Below are positions 17,275-27,412 of a stretch of DNA of 64,000 nucleotides, in pieces (within the stretch, counting starts at the first letter, position 1; each line of letters opens with the position of its first letter). This DNA comes from Burkholderia lata (GTDB lineage Bacteria > Pseudomonadota > Gammaproteobacteria > Burkholderiales > Burkholderiaceae): NCBI RefSeq assembly GCF_902499335.1, contig NZ_CABVQK010000007.1, positions 415,278-479,277 of the forward strand. Reading direction: 5' to 3'. The translations under genes and the position numbers were made by a program. The notes below the pieces were generated by a model. The model saw only the letters and a program-made list of their open reading frames with translations. It ran no database searches and was not told where the DNA came from.

Positions 17275-19233
17275 TCAGGCCGCGGCGGCGCGGGCGGCCG
17301 CGGCACGTCGGCCGAGCCACGCGTCGACCAGCTGCGCGAAGTTGCCGGCGACTTCGTCGATCAGCGCCTGGTCGTCGATCCGGCCGGCGAACCAGTTCAG
17401 CGATGCATCGGCCCACAGCGTGCGCCCGACCATGAAGCCCTTGACGATCGGGTTGGTCGCCGAGCGGAAGCTGTCGACGAGGTATTGCAGCGGCTGGTTC
17501 AGCCCGAGGATCACCGCGCCACGGCAGTGCGGGTCGCGCTCGGCGATCAGCGCGGCGAGCCGCGCCCAGCCGTCGGCGCTCAGCGGCGTGAGCTTCCACC
17601 ATTCGGGCATCACGCCGAGGTTGTAGAAGCGCGCGATCGTGCGCAGCACCGCATCGTCCTCGGTGCCGGCCGGCGTGACCGCGCGCGGCGGAATCATTTC
17701 CAGCAGCAGCTCGTTGCCGCTGGCGCGCGTGGCTTCCCACAGTTCCAGCACGCGCTGCTCCTGTTCGACGCGCAGGTCGACCTGGTCGTCGGGGTGATAG
17801 TGAACGAGGCACTTCACGACCTGTTCGGTCGGCCAGTGCGTGAGCGACGAGCCCACCGAGCGCGTTTCGTCGAAACGCAGCGGCCGCGAGCCCGGCAGCT
17901 CGACCGGGCGGCCGACCCACCAGCCGCGTCCGGTGGCCGACGCAAGCGCGTCGCTGCCGTAGCCGCCACCGTCGATCAGCACGCCGACGTGGCCTTCGAG
18001 ATGGCGATCGCGCTCGACCTGTTCGACCGCGCGCACGAGCAGGCGCTTCAGCGTCTTGATCCGCGCTTCGTCCGCGCCTGCCTGCACCGCGAGTTCGTAG
18101 AACTGGCTGCGATGGTCGAACGCCATCACGCACAGCTCGTTCCATTCGCGGCGCGGCACCGTCACGCGATGCAGGTGCGCGAGCGTGCGGTCGGCGTCGA
18201 CCACCGGATTGCGGCTGCCGTCGAACCAGTGCGCGAGTTCGGCCGGCGTCGGCATCGCGGCCGAGCACGCGTGACGCGACACGACGATCGCGCCGCACGC
18301 GTTCGCGATGCGCGTCGACTCGGCCCAGTCGCGGCCGCGCAGCAGCCCCGACAGCAGGCCCGACAGGAACGCGTCGCCCGCGCCGAGCACGTTGAGCACC
18401 TCGACGCGTTCGCCGAGGTAGGTCGGTGCATCGTCGATGCGGGCGGGAATGTCGCCTTCGATCACGCAGCAGCCGAGCGCGCCGCGCTTGACGACCAGCG
18501 TCGCATTCGTGATCTTGCGCACCGCCTGCAACGAACCGATCACGTCGTGCGGCACGCCGCCCGCGATCAGGAATTCCTCCTCGGTGCCGACCAGCAGGTC
18601 GAATTCGCCGAGCACCTGCTGCAGTTGCCGCGTCACCTGCGCGTCCGGCACGTAGCGGTTTTCGCCCGCGCCGCGCGCGGTCAGTCCCCACAGCACGGGC
18701 CGGTAGTCGATGTCGAGGATCCGCACGACGCCATGGCGGCGTGCATAACCGAGCGCGGTCAGCGACGCCTCGCGCGTGCCCGGCGTCGACAGGTGCGTGC
18801 CGGTGATCGCCAGCGCGCGGCAGCCCGCGATGAAGTCTTCGCTGATCTCGTCGGCGCGCACGGCCATGTCCGCACAGTTCTCGCGCACGAACAGCAGCGG
18901 GAACGTGTCGCGATCCTTCAGCCCGAGCAGCACCAGCGCGGTGAGGCGCTCGCGGTCGGTCTGCAGCTGGCTCGTGTCGCAGCCTTCGCGCTCGAGCGTT
19001 TCACGCAGGAAGCGGCCCATCTGCTCGTCGCCGACGCGCGAGATCATCGCGGTCTTCAGCCCGAGCCGGGCCACGCCGAACGCGACGTTGCCGGACGAGC
19101 CGCCGAGATACATCTGGAAGCTGCGCGCGTCCTCCAGGCGGCTGCCGTACTGCTGCGCATAGAGATCCACGGCCACGCGGCCGAGGCAGGCGAGATCGAT
19201 GGGGCGGTCACTCGGAAAGTTCAGCAGGCTCAT
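17275..19233 (-). CDS. iolC: Bifunctional 5-dehydro-2-deoxygluconokinase / DUF2090 aldolase fusion
   Basis: 652 residues, about twice an ordinary IolC. Residues 1 to about 325 are a PfkB-family sugar kinase: LGGSSGNVAFGVARLG near the N-terminus and the ATP/anion-hole GAGDAFLSGLLSG near 305. Residues about 340-640 form a DUF2090 domain starting at ELCVMAFDHRSQF, a TIM barrel related to class I aldolases. The fusion should phosphorylate 2-deoxy-5-keto-gluconate and cleave it to dihydroxyacetone phosphate and malonate semialdehyde. The conserved start MSLLNFPSDRPIDLACLGR fixes 19233, although the frame runs to 19344. First gene of the leftward iol operon. Confidence 0.94.
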   Translation of the reverse strand: MSLLNFPSDRPIDLACLGRVAVDLYAQQYGSRLEDARSFQMYLGGSSGNVAFGVARLGLKTAMISRVGDEQMGRFLRETLEREGCDTSQLQTDRERLTALVLLGLKDRDTFPLLFVRENCADMAVRADEISEDFIAGCRALAITGTHLSTPGTREASLTALGYARRHGVVRILDIDYRPVLWGLTARGAGENRYVPDAQVTRQLQQVLGEFDLLVGTEEEFLIAGGVPHDVIGSLQAVRKITNATLVVKRGALGCCVIEGDIPARIDDAPTYLGERVEVLNVLGAGDAFLSGLLSGLLRGRDWAESTRIANACGAIVVSRHACSAAMPTPAELAHWFDGSRNPVVDADRTLAHLHRVTVPRREWNELCVMAFDHRSQFYELAVQAGADEARIKTLKRLLVRAVEQVERDRHLEGHVGVLIDGGGYGSDALASATGRGWWVGRPVELPGSRPLRFDETRSVGSSLTHWPTEQVVKCLVHYHPDDQVDLRVEQEQRVLELWEATRASGNELLLEMIPPRAVTPAGTEDDAVLRTIARFYNLGVMPEWWKLTPLSADGWARLAALIAERDPHCRGAVILGLNQPLQYLVDSFRSATNPIVKGFMVGRTLWADASLNWFAGRIDDQALIDEVAGNFAQLVDAWLGRRAAAARAAAA

Positions 19234-19540
19234 ATCACGTGTCACGCTCGCGGCCGGCGTTCGGCGATGCCGGCAGATTAGGGGACCGATCCATCGGTGG
19301 CGATCCGCAACGTGTGCTGCACGACGCGGGACTGCCTGCCGCAAGGAATCGGGCTACGGAACGGAGTCTAGACTTTTTGGAAATCCAGTTCCCTAGGTGA
19401 AATCACGTAGAAATAAATTTCCAAATTTTCGAGGAAGTGATCTACAGTTTCATCCGGATGCTTCAGTCCGTATCGGACTCGGCCCGGCGGCGCGCAACGC
19501 GCCGTCTTCCGCCCCCCGGAGATGAGGAGACAGATTGATC
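19234..19540. promoter_or_regulatory. Divergent iol control region with several inverted repeats
   Basis: This 307-base gap separates the two iol operons and contains an AT-rich island (19370-19450) in GC-rich surroundings. Visible dyads: AGTCTAGACT at 19365-19374; TTTGGAAAT at 19376-19384 repeated inverted as ATTTCCAAA at 19417-19425; GGAA-N6-TTCC at 19379-19392; CATCCGGATG at 19451-19460; and AGTCCG-TAT-CGGACT at 19465-19479. Both operons must start here, so some of these are probably operators for the RpiR-type regulator encoded at 27.7 kb. No clear sigma-70 hexamer pair stands out. Confidence 0.7.
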
Positions 19541-20467
19541 ATGAAGACCAAGCTGATGGCCGTCGCGGCCGCCGCGATCCTGGCTGCGCCGCTCGCGCAT
19601 GCCGAGAAGATCGGCGTGACGATGGCGTCGTTCGACGACACGTTCCTGACCATCCTGCGCAACAGCATCGCCGATTCGGCGAAGAAGGACGGCGCGACGG
19701 TACAGATCGAGGACGGCGGCAACGATGTCGGCAAGCAGTTGAGCCAGGTCCAGAACATGATCGCGCAGAAGGTCGACGCGATCATCGTGAACGCGGTCGA
19801 TACCGACGCGACGCCGAAGATCACCAAGATGGTGACGGCGGCCAAGATTCCGCTTGTTTACGTGAACCGCAAGCCGGTCGATTTCGACAAGCTGCCAACC
19901 GGCGTCGCGGTCGTCGCGTCCGACGAAAAGCAGTCGGGCACGCTGCAGGCGCGCCAGGTGTGCAAGCTGCTCGGCGGCAAGGGCGACCTGCTCGTGCTGA
20001 TGGGCGAGCTGTCCAACGAATCGGCGCGCGCCCGCACCAAGGACATCGAGGACGTGATCGCGACGAAGGATTGCGCGGGCATGAAGATCGTCGACAAGCG
20101 CGAAGGCAAGTGGAGCCGCACGCAGGGCCAGGACATCACGATGAACTGGCTGAGCTCCGGTACGAAGTTCGACGCGATCGTGTCGAACAACGACGAGATG
20201 GCGATCGGCGCGATCAACGCGCTGAAGGCGGCGCGCAAGCTGACGCCGAAGACGATCGTCGCCGGCATCGACGCGACGCCTGACGGCCTCGCATCGATGA
20301 AGAGCGGCGAGCTGAAGGTGTCGGTGTACCAGAACGCGGCCGGGCAGGGGCAGCAGGCCGTCGCGGCCGCACTCAAGCTCGCGAAGAAACAGCCCGTCGA
20401 CCGCTACGTGAACGTGCCGTTCGAGCTCGTGACGCCCGAGAACATGAACCAGTACGCGAAGCATTGA
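19541..20467 (+). CDS. Sugar/inositol ABC transporter periplasmic binding protein
   Basis: 308 residues. A Sec signal peptide ([21 protein letters not shown], cleavage before Glu-Lys) is followed by a ribose-binding-type periplasmic domain ([20 protein letters not shown], then [16 protein letters not shown] and [19 protein letters not shown]). By context it delivers myo-inositol to the ABC importer encoded next. An AGGAGA box at 19524-19529 supports the ATG at 19541 rather than the TTG two codons upstream. First gene of the rightward iol operon. Confidence 0.93.
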   Translation: MKTKLMAVAAAAILAAPLAHAEKIGVTMASFDDTFLTILRNSIADSAKKDGATVQIEDGGNDVGKQLSQVQNMIAQKVDAIIVNAVDTDATPKITKMVTAAKIPLVYVNRKPVDFDKLPTGVAVVASDEKQSGTLQARQVCKLLGGKGDLLVLMGELSNESARARTKDIEDVIATKDCAGMKIVDKREGKWSRTQGQDITMNWLSSGTKFDAIVSNNDEMAIGAINALKAARKLTPKTIVAGIDATPDGLASMKSGELKVSVYQNAAGQGQQAVAAALKLAKKQPVDRYVNVPFELVTPENMNQYAKH

Positions 20468-20535
20468 CCGGTGATCCGTTGAACTGCGCGGGCCCGGCAT
20501 GGCCGGGCTCGCGCGCGACTTGTCGAGGAACGTCC

Positions 20536-22119
20536 ATGTTTACAGCCAGAGTCGCGCGCCCGATGGCCGGCGGCGATGCGCCGGCCGCTTCGTCCGGCTC
20601 GACCGGCTCGTCGGCCCCGCCGGCTTCTTCCGCGGCCGACTGCGTGCTCGAGGTGCGCGGCGTCGGCAAGTCCTTTCCCGGCGTCGTTGCGCTCGACGGC
20701 GTGCAGTTCCGCGTGCGTCGCGGCACCGTCCATGCACTGATGGGCGAGAACGGCGCGGGCAAGTCGACGCTGATGAAGATCATCGCCGGCGTCTACACGC
20801 CCGACCAGGGCGAGATCCTGATCAATGGCGAGCCCGTCGTGCTGAACGGCCCGCTCGATGCGCTCGACCGCGGCATCGCGATGATCCACCAGGAACTCAA
20901 CCTGATGCCGTACATGACGGTCGCGGAGAACATCTGGATCCGCCGCGAACCGAAGAACCGTTTCGGCCTGATCGATCACGCGGCGCTGCGCCGCCAGACG
21001 GCCGAGCTGTTCGAGCGGCTGTCGATCGACATCGATCCGGAAACCGACGTGCGCACGCTGACGGTCGCGAGCCGCCAGATGGTCGAGATCGCGAAGGCCG
21101 TGTCGTTCGACTCCGACGTGCTGATCATGGACGAGCCGACCTCGGCGCTGACCGACAAGGAAGTCACGCACCTGTTCCGGATCATTCGCCAGTTGCGCGA
21201 GCAGGGCAAGGGCATCGTCTACATCACGCACAAGATGAACGAGCTGTTCGAGATCGCCGACGAGTTCTCGGTGTTCCGCGACGGCAAGTACATCGGCACG
21301 CATGCATCGAGCGACGTCACGCGCGACGACATCATCCGCATGATGGTCGGGCGCGAGATCACGCAGATGTTCCCGAAGGAAGAGGTGCCGATCGGCGACG
21401 TCGTGCTGTCGGTGAAGAACCTCGGCGTCGACGGCGTGTTCCGCGACGTGAGTTTCGAACTGCGCGCGGGCGAGATCCTCGGCGTGGCCGGCCTCGTCGG
21501 CTCGGGGCGTTCGAACGTTGCCGAGGCGCTGTTCGGCGTCGTGCCGGCCACGTCGGGCGAGATCCGGATCGACGGCAAGCCGGTGCGCATCACGACGCCC
21601 GCGCAGGCGATGAAGTACGGGATGGCCTTCCTCACCGAGGACCGCAAGGACACCGGCTGCTTCCTGAATCTCGACCTGCTGGCGAACATGGAAGCCGCGG
21701 TGCTCAGCAACCGCTATGTGAAGTTCAATTTCGTGCGGCAGGCGCAGCTGAAGCGCGACTGCGAGGAAATGAGCCGGATGCTGCGCGTGAAGTCGCCCGG
21801 GCTGCACGAGGAGATCCAGAACCTGTCGGGCGGCAACCAGCAGAAGGTGCTGATCGGCCGCTGGCTGCTCACGCAGCCGCGCATCCTGATCCTCGACGAA
21901 CCGACGCGCGGCATCGACGTCGGCGCGAAGGCCGAGATTCACCGGCTCGTCAGCGCGCTCGCCGGCAAGGGCGTCGCGGTGCTGATGATCTCGTCGGAAA
22001 TGCCGGAAGTGCTGGGAATGAGCGATCGCGTGATGGTGATGCACGAAGGGCGCATGACCGGCATCGTCGATCGCAAGGACGCCGACCAGGTCCGCATCAT
22101 GGATCTCGCGTCGCGCTGA
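20536..22119 (+). CDS. Sugar ABC transporter ATPase with two nucleotide-binding domains (RbsA/MglA type)
   Basis: 527 residues. After a low-complexity Ala/Ser/Pro N-terminus of about 35 residues come two ABC domains. The first has Walker [10 protein letters not shown], signature [15 protein letters not shown] and Walker [12 protein letters not shown]. The second has the usual degenerate Walker A (GLVGSGRSN), signature [15 protein letters not shown] and Walker [15 protein letters not shown]. The degenerate second site is normal for RbsA/MglA. Start at 20536, with GAGGAA just upstream. It powers the inositol importer with the next permease. Confidence 0.94.
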   Translation: MFTARVARPMAGGDAPAASSGSTGSSAPPASSAADCVLEVRGVGKSFPGVVALDGVQFRVRRGTVHALMGENGAGKSTLMKIIAGVYTPDQGEILINGEPVVLNGPLDALDRGIAMIHQELNLMPYMTVAENIWIRREPKNRFGLIDHAALRRQTAELFERLSIDIDPETDVRTLTVASRQMVEIAKAVSFDSDVLIMDEPTSALTDKEVTHLFRIIRQLREQGKGIVYITHKMNELFEIADEFSVFRDGKYIGTHASSDVTRDDIIRMMVGREITQMFPKEEVPIGDVVLSVKNLGVDGVFRDVSFELRAGEILGVAGLVGSGRSNVAEALFGVVPATSGEIRIDGKPVRITTPAQAMKYGMAFLTEDRKDTGCFLNLDLLANMEAAVLSNRYVKFNFVRQAQLKRDCEEMSRMLRVKSPGLHEEIQNLSGGNQQKVLIGRWLLTQPRILILDEPTRGIDVGAKAEIHRLVSALAGKGVAVLMISSEMPEVLGMSDRVMVMHEGRMTGIVDRKDADQVRIMDLASR

Positions 22120-22145
22120 GCCGAAACAAGATTGGAGACAAGGAA

Positions 22146-23171
22146 ATGGGCAACATGAACCCGGTCGCGGATGCGCAGACCATGACCCTCAAGACGCGGC
22201 ACACGAAGTGGCCGCCCGAGCTGAGCATCTTCCTCGTGCTCGTCGGCATCAGCCTGTTCTTCGAGATCGTCGGCTGGATCGTCGTCGGCCAGAGCTTCCT
22301 GTTCAACACCGAGCGGCTCGAGATCATCGTGCTGCAGATGGCCGTGATCGGCATCATCGCGGTCGGTGTGAACCTCGTGATCATCACCAGCGGGATCGAC
22401 CTGTCGTCAGGCTCGGTCGTGGCCGCCGCGGCGGTCGTCTCGGCCAGTCTCGCGCAGGTGTCCGACTTCCCGCGCGCGGTGTTTCCGCACCTGACCGACC
22501 TGCCGATCATCTGGCCCGTGCTGGCCGGCGTGTGCGTCGGGCTGCTGGTCGGCCTGCTGAACGGCTCGCTGATCGCGATGACGGGCATTCCGCCGTTCAT
22601 CGCGACGCTCGGCACGATGGTGGCCGCGCGCGGCTTCGCGAAGTGGTTCACGAACGGGATGCCGGTGTCGATGCTGACCGACCCGTTCGCGGCCATCGGC
22701 GCGGGCGCCAATCCGGTGATCATCTTTCTCGTGATCGCCGCGATCTTCCACGTCGTGCTGCGCTACACGCGCTTCGGCAAGTACACGTATGCGATCGGCG
22801 CGAACCGTCATGCGGCCGTCGTGTCGGGCATCAACGTCACGCGCCACCTGATCTTCGTCTACGCGATCGCGGGCCTCCTGAGCGGGATCGCCGGCACCGT
22901 GACGGCCGCGCGGGCGATCTCGGGCCAGTCGGGCATGGGCGTGATGTACGAGCTCGATGCGATCGCGGCGGTCGTGATCGGCGGCACGTCGCTGTCGGGT
23001 GGCCTCGGCCGCGTGACGGGCACCGTGATCGGCGTGCTGATCCTCGGCGTGATGACGTCGGGCTTCACGTTCATCCGCATCGACGCGTATTACCAGGAGA
23101 TGGTCAAGGGCGCGATCATCGTCGCGGCGGTGATCGCCGACCAGTACCGCAACAAGAAGAAGCGCCGCTGA
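22146..23171 (+). CDS. Sugar/inositol ABC transporter permease (RbsC type)
   Basis: 341 residues with about eight to ten membrane helices. The RbsC/AraH family marks are GVNLVIITSGIDLSSGSVVA, GLLNGSLIAMTGIPPFIATLGT and GGTSLSGGLGRVTGTVIGVL. The start at 22146 follows GGAGACAAGGAA. It lies 26 bases after the ATPase gene. It works as a homodimer with the double ATPase and the 19541 binding protein. Confidence 0.94.
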   Translation: MGNMNPVADAQTMTLKTRHTKWPPELSIFLVLVGISLFFEIVGWIVVGQSFLFNTERLEIIVLQMAVIGIIAVGVNLVIITSGIDLSSGSVVAAAAVVSASLAQVSDFPRAVFPHLTDLPIIWPVLAGVCVGLLVGLLNGSLIAMTGIPPFIATLGTMVAARGFAKWFTNGMPVSMLTDPFAAIGAGANPVIIFLVIAAIFHVVLRYTRFGKYTYAIGANRHAAVVSGINVTRHLIFVYAIAGLLSGIAGTVTAARAISGQSGMGVMYELDAIAAVVIGGTSLSGGLGRVTGTVIGVLILGVMTSGFTFIRIDAYYQEMVKGAIIVAAVIADQYRNKKKRR

Positions 23172-23247
23172 CCCAAGAAGCATCGCCGGACGAGGGCGGC
23201 ACGTGCCGCCGCCTTCGACCGGAACCCGCCACCGTCGAGGACATTCG

Positions 23248-24159
23248 ATGAAGATCGCGCTGGACCCCTACATGATTCGCCACCTGCCGCTCGACCGCCT
23301 GCCGCACGCGGTGGCCGAGCTCGGCTACGACCAGATCGAGCTGTCGCCGCGCAGCGACTTTCTCGACTGGTGGGTGATGCCCCGCGCGACGCGCGAGCGG
23401 ATGGCCGCGTTCCGTCAGGCCATGCGCGCGAGCGGCGTCGGCCTCGCGTCGCTGCAGCCGATGTACCGCTGGGCGAGCCCGTTCGAGGACGAGCGGCAAT
23501 GGGCGGTGCGTTGCTGGAAGAAGGCGATCGAGGTGGCGGTCGAGATGGAGTGCGCGCTGATGGTGTCGGAGTTCGGGCGCGGCGCGTCGCCCGAGCGCTC
23601 GGTTGGCGAACGGCCGGGCGCGAACCCGAAGGAGCTATGCGAAGCCGCGTGGTTCCGGTCGATGGACGAGCTGCTGCCGATCCTCGAGCGCGAACGCATC
23701 GTGCTGTCGGTCGAGCCGCATCCGGAGGACTGGATCGAGCAGCTGCAGCCCGCGATCGACATCGTCACGAATATCGGCTCGCCGTCGCTGAAGCTGTCGT
23801 ACATCGCGCCGCACACGTTCTACTACGGCGACGACATGGCCGCGATGATCGCGCAGGCCGCGCCGATCCTCGCACACGTGCGCGTGGCCGACACCTTCGA
23901 CCACCGCAAGAGCAGCCAGCTGCGCTACATCGTGAACCCGCCGGGTTCGAACCAGATCCGCGTGCACCAGCATCTCGACATCGGGCAGGGCGAGATCGAC
24001 TGGGACGTGTTCTTTCGCGCGCTCGGCGCGGCAGGCTTCGACGGCGTGATGTCGTCGTGCGTGTTTGCGTGGGAGGACCGTGCGGAAGCGTCGTCGCGCT
24101 ACATGCGCGACACGATCCAACGCTACGTCGATCGTCATTTCGATCGCACGGCGCGCTGA
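23248..24159 (+). CDS. Sugar phosphate isomerase/epimerase-like TIM-barrel protein
   Basis: 303 residues, AP-endonuclease-2/xylose-isomerase-like barrel. Candidate metal ligands are Glu in VSEFGRG, Glu in LSVEPHPEDW, His in YIAPHTFYYGDD and His in VRVADTFDHRK. It lies between the inositol permease and iolG in one operon, so it probably isomerises an inositol or inosose intermediate, like IolH or IolI, but exact identity is not readable. The ATG at 23248 starts the conserved barrel. Confidence 0.85.
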   Translation: MKIALDPYMIRHLPLDRLPHAVAELGYDQIELSPRSDFLDWWVMPRATRERMAAFRQAMRASGVGLASLQPMYRWASPFEDERQWAVRCWKKAIEVAVEMECALMVSEFGRGASPERSVGERPGANPKELCEAAWFRSMDELLPILERERIVLSVEPHPEDWIEQLQPAIDIVTNIGSPSLKLSYIAPHTFYYGDDMAAMIAQAAPILAHVRVADTFDHRKSSQLRYIVNPPGSNQIRVHQHLDIGQGEIDWDVFFRALGAAGFDGVMSSCVFAWEDRAEASSRYMRDTIQRYVDRHFDRTAR

Positions 24160-24218
24160 CGGATGGCTGACCGGTGCGGCGCGTGCCGCACCGCCAATGA
24201 ACGACTGGAGACTCTTAG

Positions 24219-25232
24219 ATGACCTTGCAAATCGGCGTGATCGGCTGCGGTGCGATCGGCCAGGACCATATTCGCAGACTGACCCGCACGCTGTCCGGCG
24301 CGCGTGTCGTGGCCGTCAACGACATCGATCCGCAGCAGGCGCGCGACGCGGTGACGAAGTACGGGCTCGACGCCGAGATCTACGGCGACGGCCACGAGGT
24401 GGTCGCGGCCGCCGACGTGCAGGCCGTGCTCGTCACGTCGTGGGGGCCGACGCACGAAGCCTTCGTGCTCGATGCGATCGCGCACGGCAAGCCCGTGTTC
24501 TGCGAGAAGCCGCTCGCGGTCACGGCCGAAGGCTGCATGCGGATCGTCGAGGCCGAAGTCGCGCACGGCAAGCGGCTCGTGCAGGTCGGCTTCATGCGTC
24601 CGTACGATGAAGGCTATCGCGCGCTGAAGCGTGTGATCGACAGCGGCGAGATCGGCGCGCCGCTGATGCTGCATTGCGCGCACCGCAACCAGTCGGTCGG
24701 CGAGCGCTACACGACCGACATGGCGATCACCGACACGCTGATCCACGAGCTCGACGTGCTGCGCTGGCTGCTCGGCGAGGACTACGTGAGCACCCAGGTC
24801 GTCTATCCGAAGAAGACGCGCCATGCGTCCTCGCATCTCGCCGATCCGCAGATCGTGCTGCTGGAAACCGCGAGCGGCGTGCGCATCGACGTCGAGATCT
24901 TCGTGAACTGCCAGTACGGCTATGACATCCAGTGCGAGGTGGTGGGCGAGCAGGGCATCGCGAAGCTGCCCGATCCGCCGGCCGTGGGGCTCAAGCATGC
25001 GGCGCGGCAGTCGGTCGAGATCATGACCGACTGGAAGGAGCGCTTCATCGCGTCGTACGACGTCGAGCTGCAGGCGTTCATCGACGGCGTGCGCGCGAAC
25101 GCGCTCACCGGGCCGTCCGCATGGGACGGCTACGCGGCGGCGGTCGCGGCCGACGCCTGCGTGCGTGCGCAAAAGAGCGGGGCGGTCGAGCCGATCGCGA
25201 TGGCCGAACGCCCTGCGTTCTATCGCGGCTGA
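24219..25232 (+). CDS. iolG: myo-Inositol 2-dehydrogenase (Gfo/Idh/MocA family)
   Basis: 337 residues. Rossmann start [20 protein letters not shown] motif in [13 protein letters not shown]; catalytic pair Asp-x3-His in [17 protein letters not shown], matching the Lys-Asp-His arrangement of IolG. It oxidises myo-inositol to 2-keto-myo-inositol with NAD+, the entry step to the leftward-encoded IolE-D-B-C. No other gene in the window fits that step better. The length is slightly under the Bacillus enzyme's 344. Confidence 0.92.
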   Translation: MTLQIGVIGCGAIGQDHIRRLTRTLSGARVVAVNDIDPQQARDAVTKYGLDAEIYGDGHEVVAAADVQAVLVTSWGPTHEAFVLDAIAHGKPVFCEKPLAVTAEGCMRIVEAEVAHGKRLVQVGFMRPYDEGYRALKRVIDSGEIGAPLMLHCAHRNQSVGERYTTDMAITDTLIHELDVLRWLLGEDYVSTQVVYPKKTRHASSHLADPQIVLLETASGVRIDVEIFVNCQYGYDIQCEVVGEQGIAKLPDPPAVGLKHAARQSVEIMTDWKERFIASYDVELQAFIDGVRANALTGPSAWDGYAAAVAADACVRAQKSGAVEPIAMAERPAFYRG

Positions 25233-25264
25233 ACCGCAACCGCTTATCTGCCGGACTGACCGAC

Positions 25265-26191
25265 ATGACGATGAAGATGGGTTGCGCACCGTGCTGCTGG
25301 GGTGTCGACGACGTGAAGAACCCGCACCTGCCGCCGTGGCGGCAGGTGCTCGCCGAGGCGGCCGAGGCCGGCTACTCGGGCATCGAGCTCGGGCCGTACG
25401 GCTACATCCCGCTCGAGCTCGACGTGGTGAGCGCGGAGCTCGAGCGGCAGCGCCTGAGCATCACCGCCGGCACGATCTTCGACGATCTCGTAGCGCCGGA
25501 GAACCTGCCGAACCTGCTGCGCCAGACGCGCGACATCTGCGCGCTGGTCACGCGGCTGCCTAAGCTGCCGACGCAGGACGGCCAGCGTCATGCGGCGCCG
25601 TACCTCGTCGTGATGGACTGGGGCCACGAGGAACGCGACTACGCGGCGGGCCATGGCGATCGCGCGCCGCGGCTGTCGGACGAAAGCTGGTCGACGATGG
25701 TCGAGCATATCCGGCAGATCGCGACGATCGCGCGCGACGAGTTCGGCGTGCGCACGGTGATCCATCCGCATGCGGGCGGCTACATCGAGTTCGCGGACGA
25801 GATCGACCGGATCGTCGCCGATATTCCGGCCGACACGGCCGGCCTCTGTCTCGACACGGGCCACCTGTACTACTCGGGCATGGATCCGGAAGTGTGGTTG
25901 CGCCGCCACGCGGCGCGCCTCGACTACGTGCATTTCAAGGACATCGACGCGGCCGTGTACGACGCGGTGATGGGCGAGCACATCGCGTTCTTCGCCGCGT
26001 GCGCGCGCGGCGTGATGTGCCCGATCGGCACCGGCGTGCTCGACTACCGGGCGATCCGGCACGCGCTCGACGACATCGGCTACGCGGGCTACATCACGAT
26101 CGAGCAGGAGCGCGACCCGCGCAACGCCGGCACGAGCCTGCGCGACGTCGCCGCGAGCCGCGCGTTTCTCGCGTCGGCCGGCTTCGCATGA
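25265..26191 (+). CDS. Second sugar phosphate isomerase/epimerase-like TIM-barrel protein
   Basis: 308 residues, same superfamily as IolE. It begins MTMKMGCAPCCWGVDDVKNP; the GCAPCCWG pattern and the later HPHAGGYIEF, LDTGHLYYSG, DYVHFKDID and TIEQERDPR give the His/Asp/Glu metal set. The close spacing after iolG (33 bases) places it in the operon. It may be an inosose isomerase or a second dehydratase for another inositol isomer (inference). An ATG two codons downstream is an alternative start. Confidence 0.85.
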   Translation: MTMKMGCAPCCWGVDDVKNPHLPPWRQVLAEAAEAGYSGIELGPYGYIPLELDVVSAELERQRLSITAGTIFDDLVAPENLPNLLRQTRDICALVTRLPKLPTQDGQRHAAPYLVVMDWGHEERDYAAGHGDRAPRLSDESWSTMVEHIRQIATIARDEFGVRTVIHPHAGGYIEFADEIDRIVADIPADTAGLCLDTGHLYYSGMDPEVWLRRHAARLDYVHFKDIDAAVYDAVMGEHIAFFAACARGVMCPIGTGVLDYRAIRHALDDIGYAGYITIEQERDPRNAGTSLRDVAASRAFLASAGFA

Positions 26192-26239
26192 TCCACCGCG
26201 CCACGCACACCCTGAACACGGACCAGGAACACCACCATC

Positions 26240-27412
26240 ATGATTGACGGACAGATTCTGCTTGGACATTCGATTCGCTGGGGCATGGTCGGCGGCGGGC
26301 TCGGCAGCCAGATCGGCTACAGCCACCGGTCGGCCGCGCTGCGCGACGGCAGCTTCCAGCTGGTCGCCGGCGCGTTCGACATCGATCCCGAACGCGGTCG
26401 CCAGTTCGGCGTGAAGCTCGGCGTTGCAGCGGAACGCTGCTATCCCGACTACACGACGATGTTCGATGCCGAGGCCCGCCGTCCGGACGGCATTCGCGCG
26501 GTGTCGATCGCGACGCCGAACAACACGCACTTCGAGATCTGCCGCGCCGCGCTGAACGCGGGGCTGCACGTGGTCTGCGAGAAGCCGCTGTGCTTCACGA
26601 CCGACGAGGCCGAGACGCTGCAGCGGCTGTCGGTCGAGAAGAACCTGATCGTCGGCGTCGCGTACGGCTATTCCGGACACCAGATGATCGAACAGGCGCG
26701 CGAAATGATCGCGCGCGGCGATCTCGGCGAGATCCGCATCGTGCAGATGCAGTTTGCACACGGGTTCCACAGCGAGGGCGTCGAGGCCGCGAGCGCGGCC
26801 GCGCGCTGGCGCGTCGACCCGAAGTTCGCGGGCCCGAGCTATGTGCTCGGCGACATCGGCACGCATCCGCTGTACATCTCCGAAGTGATGGCGCCCGAGC
26901 TGAAGATCCGTCGGCTGATGTGTTCGCGGCAGAGCTTCGTGAAGAGCCGCGCGCCGCTGGAAGACAACGCGTTCACGATCATGGAATACGACACGGGCGC
27001 GGTCGGCTACGTGTGGTCGAGCGCGGTGAACGCGGGCTCGATGCACAGTCAGAAGGTGCGCGTGATCGGCTCGAAGGCGAGCGTCGAGTGGTGGGACGAG
27101 CACCCGAACCAGTTGCGCTACGAAGTGCAGGGGCAGCCGGCGCAGGTGCTCGATCGCGGGATGGGTTATCTGCATCCGCACGCATTGCGCGAAGATCGCA
27201 TCGGCGCCGGGCATCCGGAAGGGCTGTTCGAGGCCTGGTCGAATCTCTATGCGCGCTTCGCGCTCGCAATGGATGCGGCCGATCGCGGCGACGCCGAGGC
27301 ATTGAAGAACATCCGCTATCCGGATGTCCATGCGGGCGTGGAAGGCGTGCGCTGGGTCGAGAACTGCGTGCGCTCCGCCGATGCGGGCGGCGTGTGGGTC
27401 GACTATCGTTGA
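26240..27412 (+). CDS. Second Gfo/Idh/MocA-family oxidoreductase of the iol operon
   Basis: 390 residues, longer than IolG. Rossmann motif WGMVGGGLGSQIG, EKP in HVVCEKPLCFTTDE, and catalytic LGDIGTHPLYISEVM with the Asp-x3-His spacing. The C-terminal half carries the usual open beta-sheet domain. As last enzyme gene of the rightward operon it likely acts on another inositol isomer or on a keto-inositol (scyllo-inositol dehydrogenases are of this type). Specificity is inferred from context only. Confidence 0.88.
   Translation: MIDGQILLGHSIRWGMVGGGLGSQIGYSHRSAALRDGSFQLVAGAFDIDPERGRQFGVKLGVAAERCYPDYTTMFDAEARRPDGIRAVSIATPNNTHFEICRAALNAGLHVVCEKPLCFTTDEAETLQRLSVEKNLIVGVAYGYSGHQMIEQAREMIARGDLGEIRIVQMQFAHGFHSEGVEAASAAARWRVDPKFAGPSYVLGDIGTHPLYISEVMAPELKIRRLMCSRQSFVKSRAPLEDNAFTIMEYDTGAVGYVWSSAVNAGSMHSQKVRVIGSKASVEWWDEHPNQLRYEVQGQPAQVLDRGMGYLHPHALREDRIGAGHPEGLFEAWSNLYARFALAMDAADRGDAEALKNIRYPDVHAGVEGVRWVENCVRSADAGGVWVDYR

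Noticed and set aside
20536..22119. Degenerate second Walker A (GLVGSGRSN) in the double ATPase as a novelty
   Set aside because: A degenerate C-terminal nucleotide site is normal for RbsA/MglA-type proteins.
20499..22145. Apparent 549-codon N-terminal extension of the inositol permease
   Set aside because: It lies in another frame of the ATPase gene; the permease has its own ribosome-binding site and membrane start at 22146.
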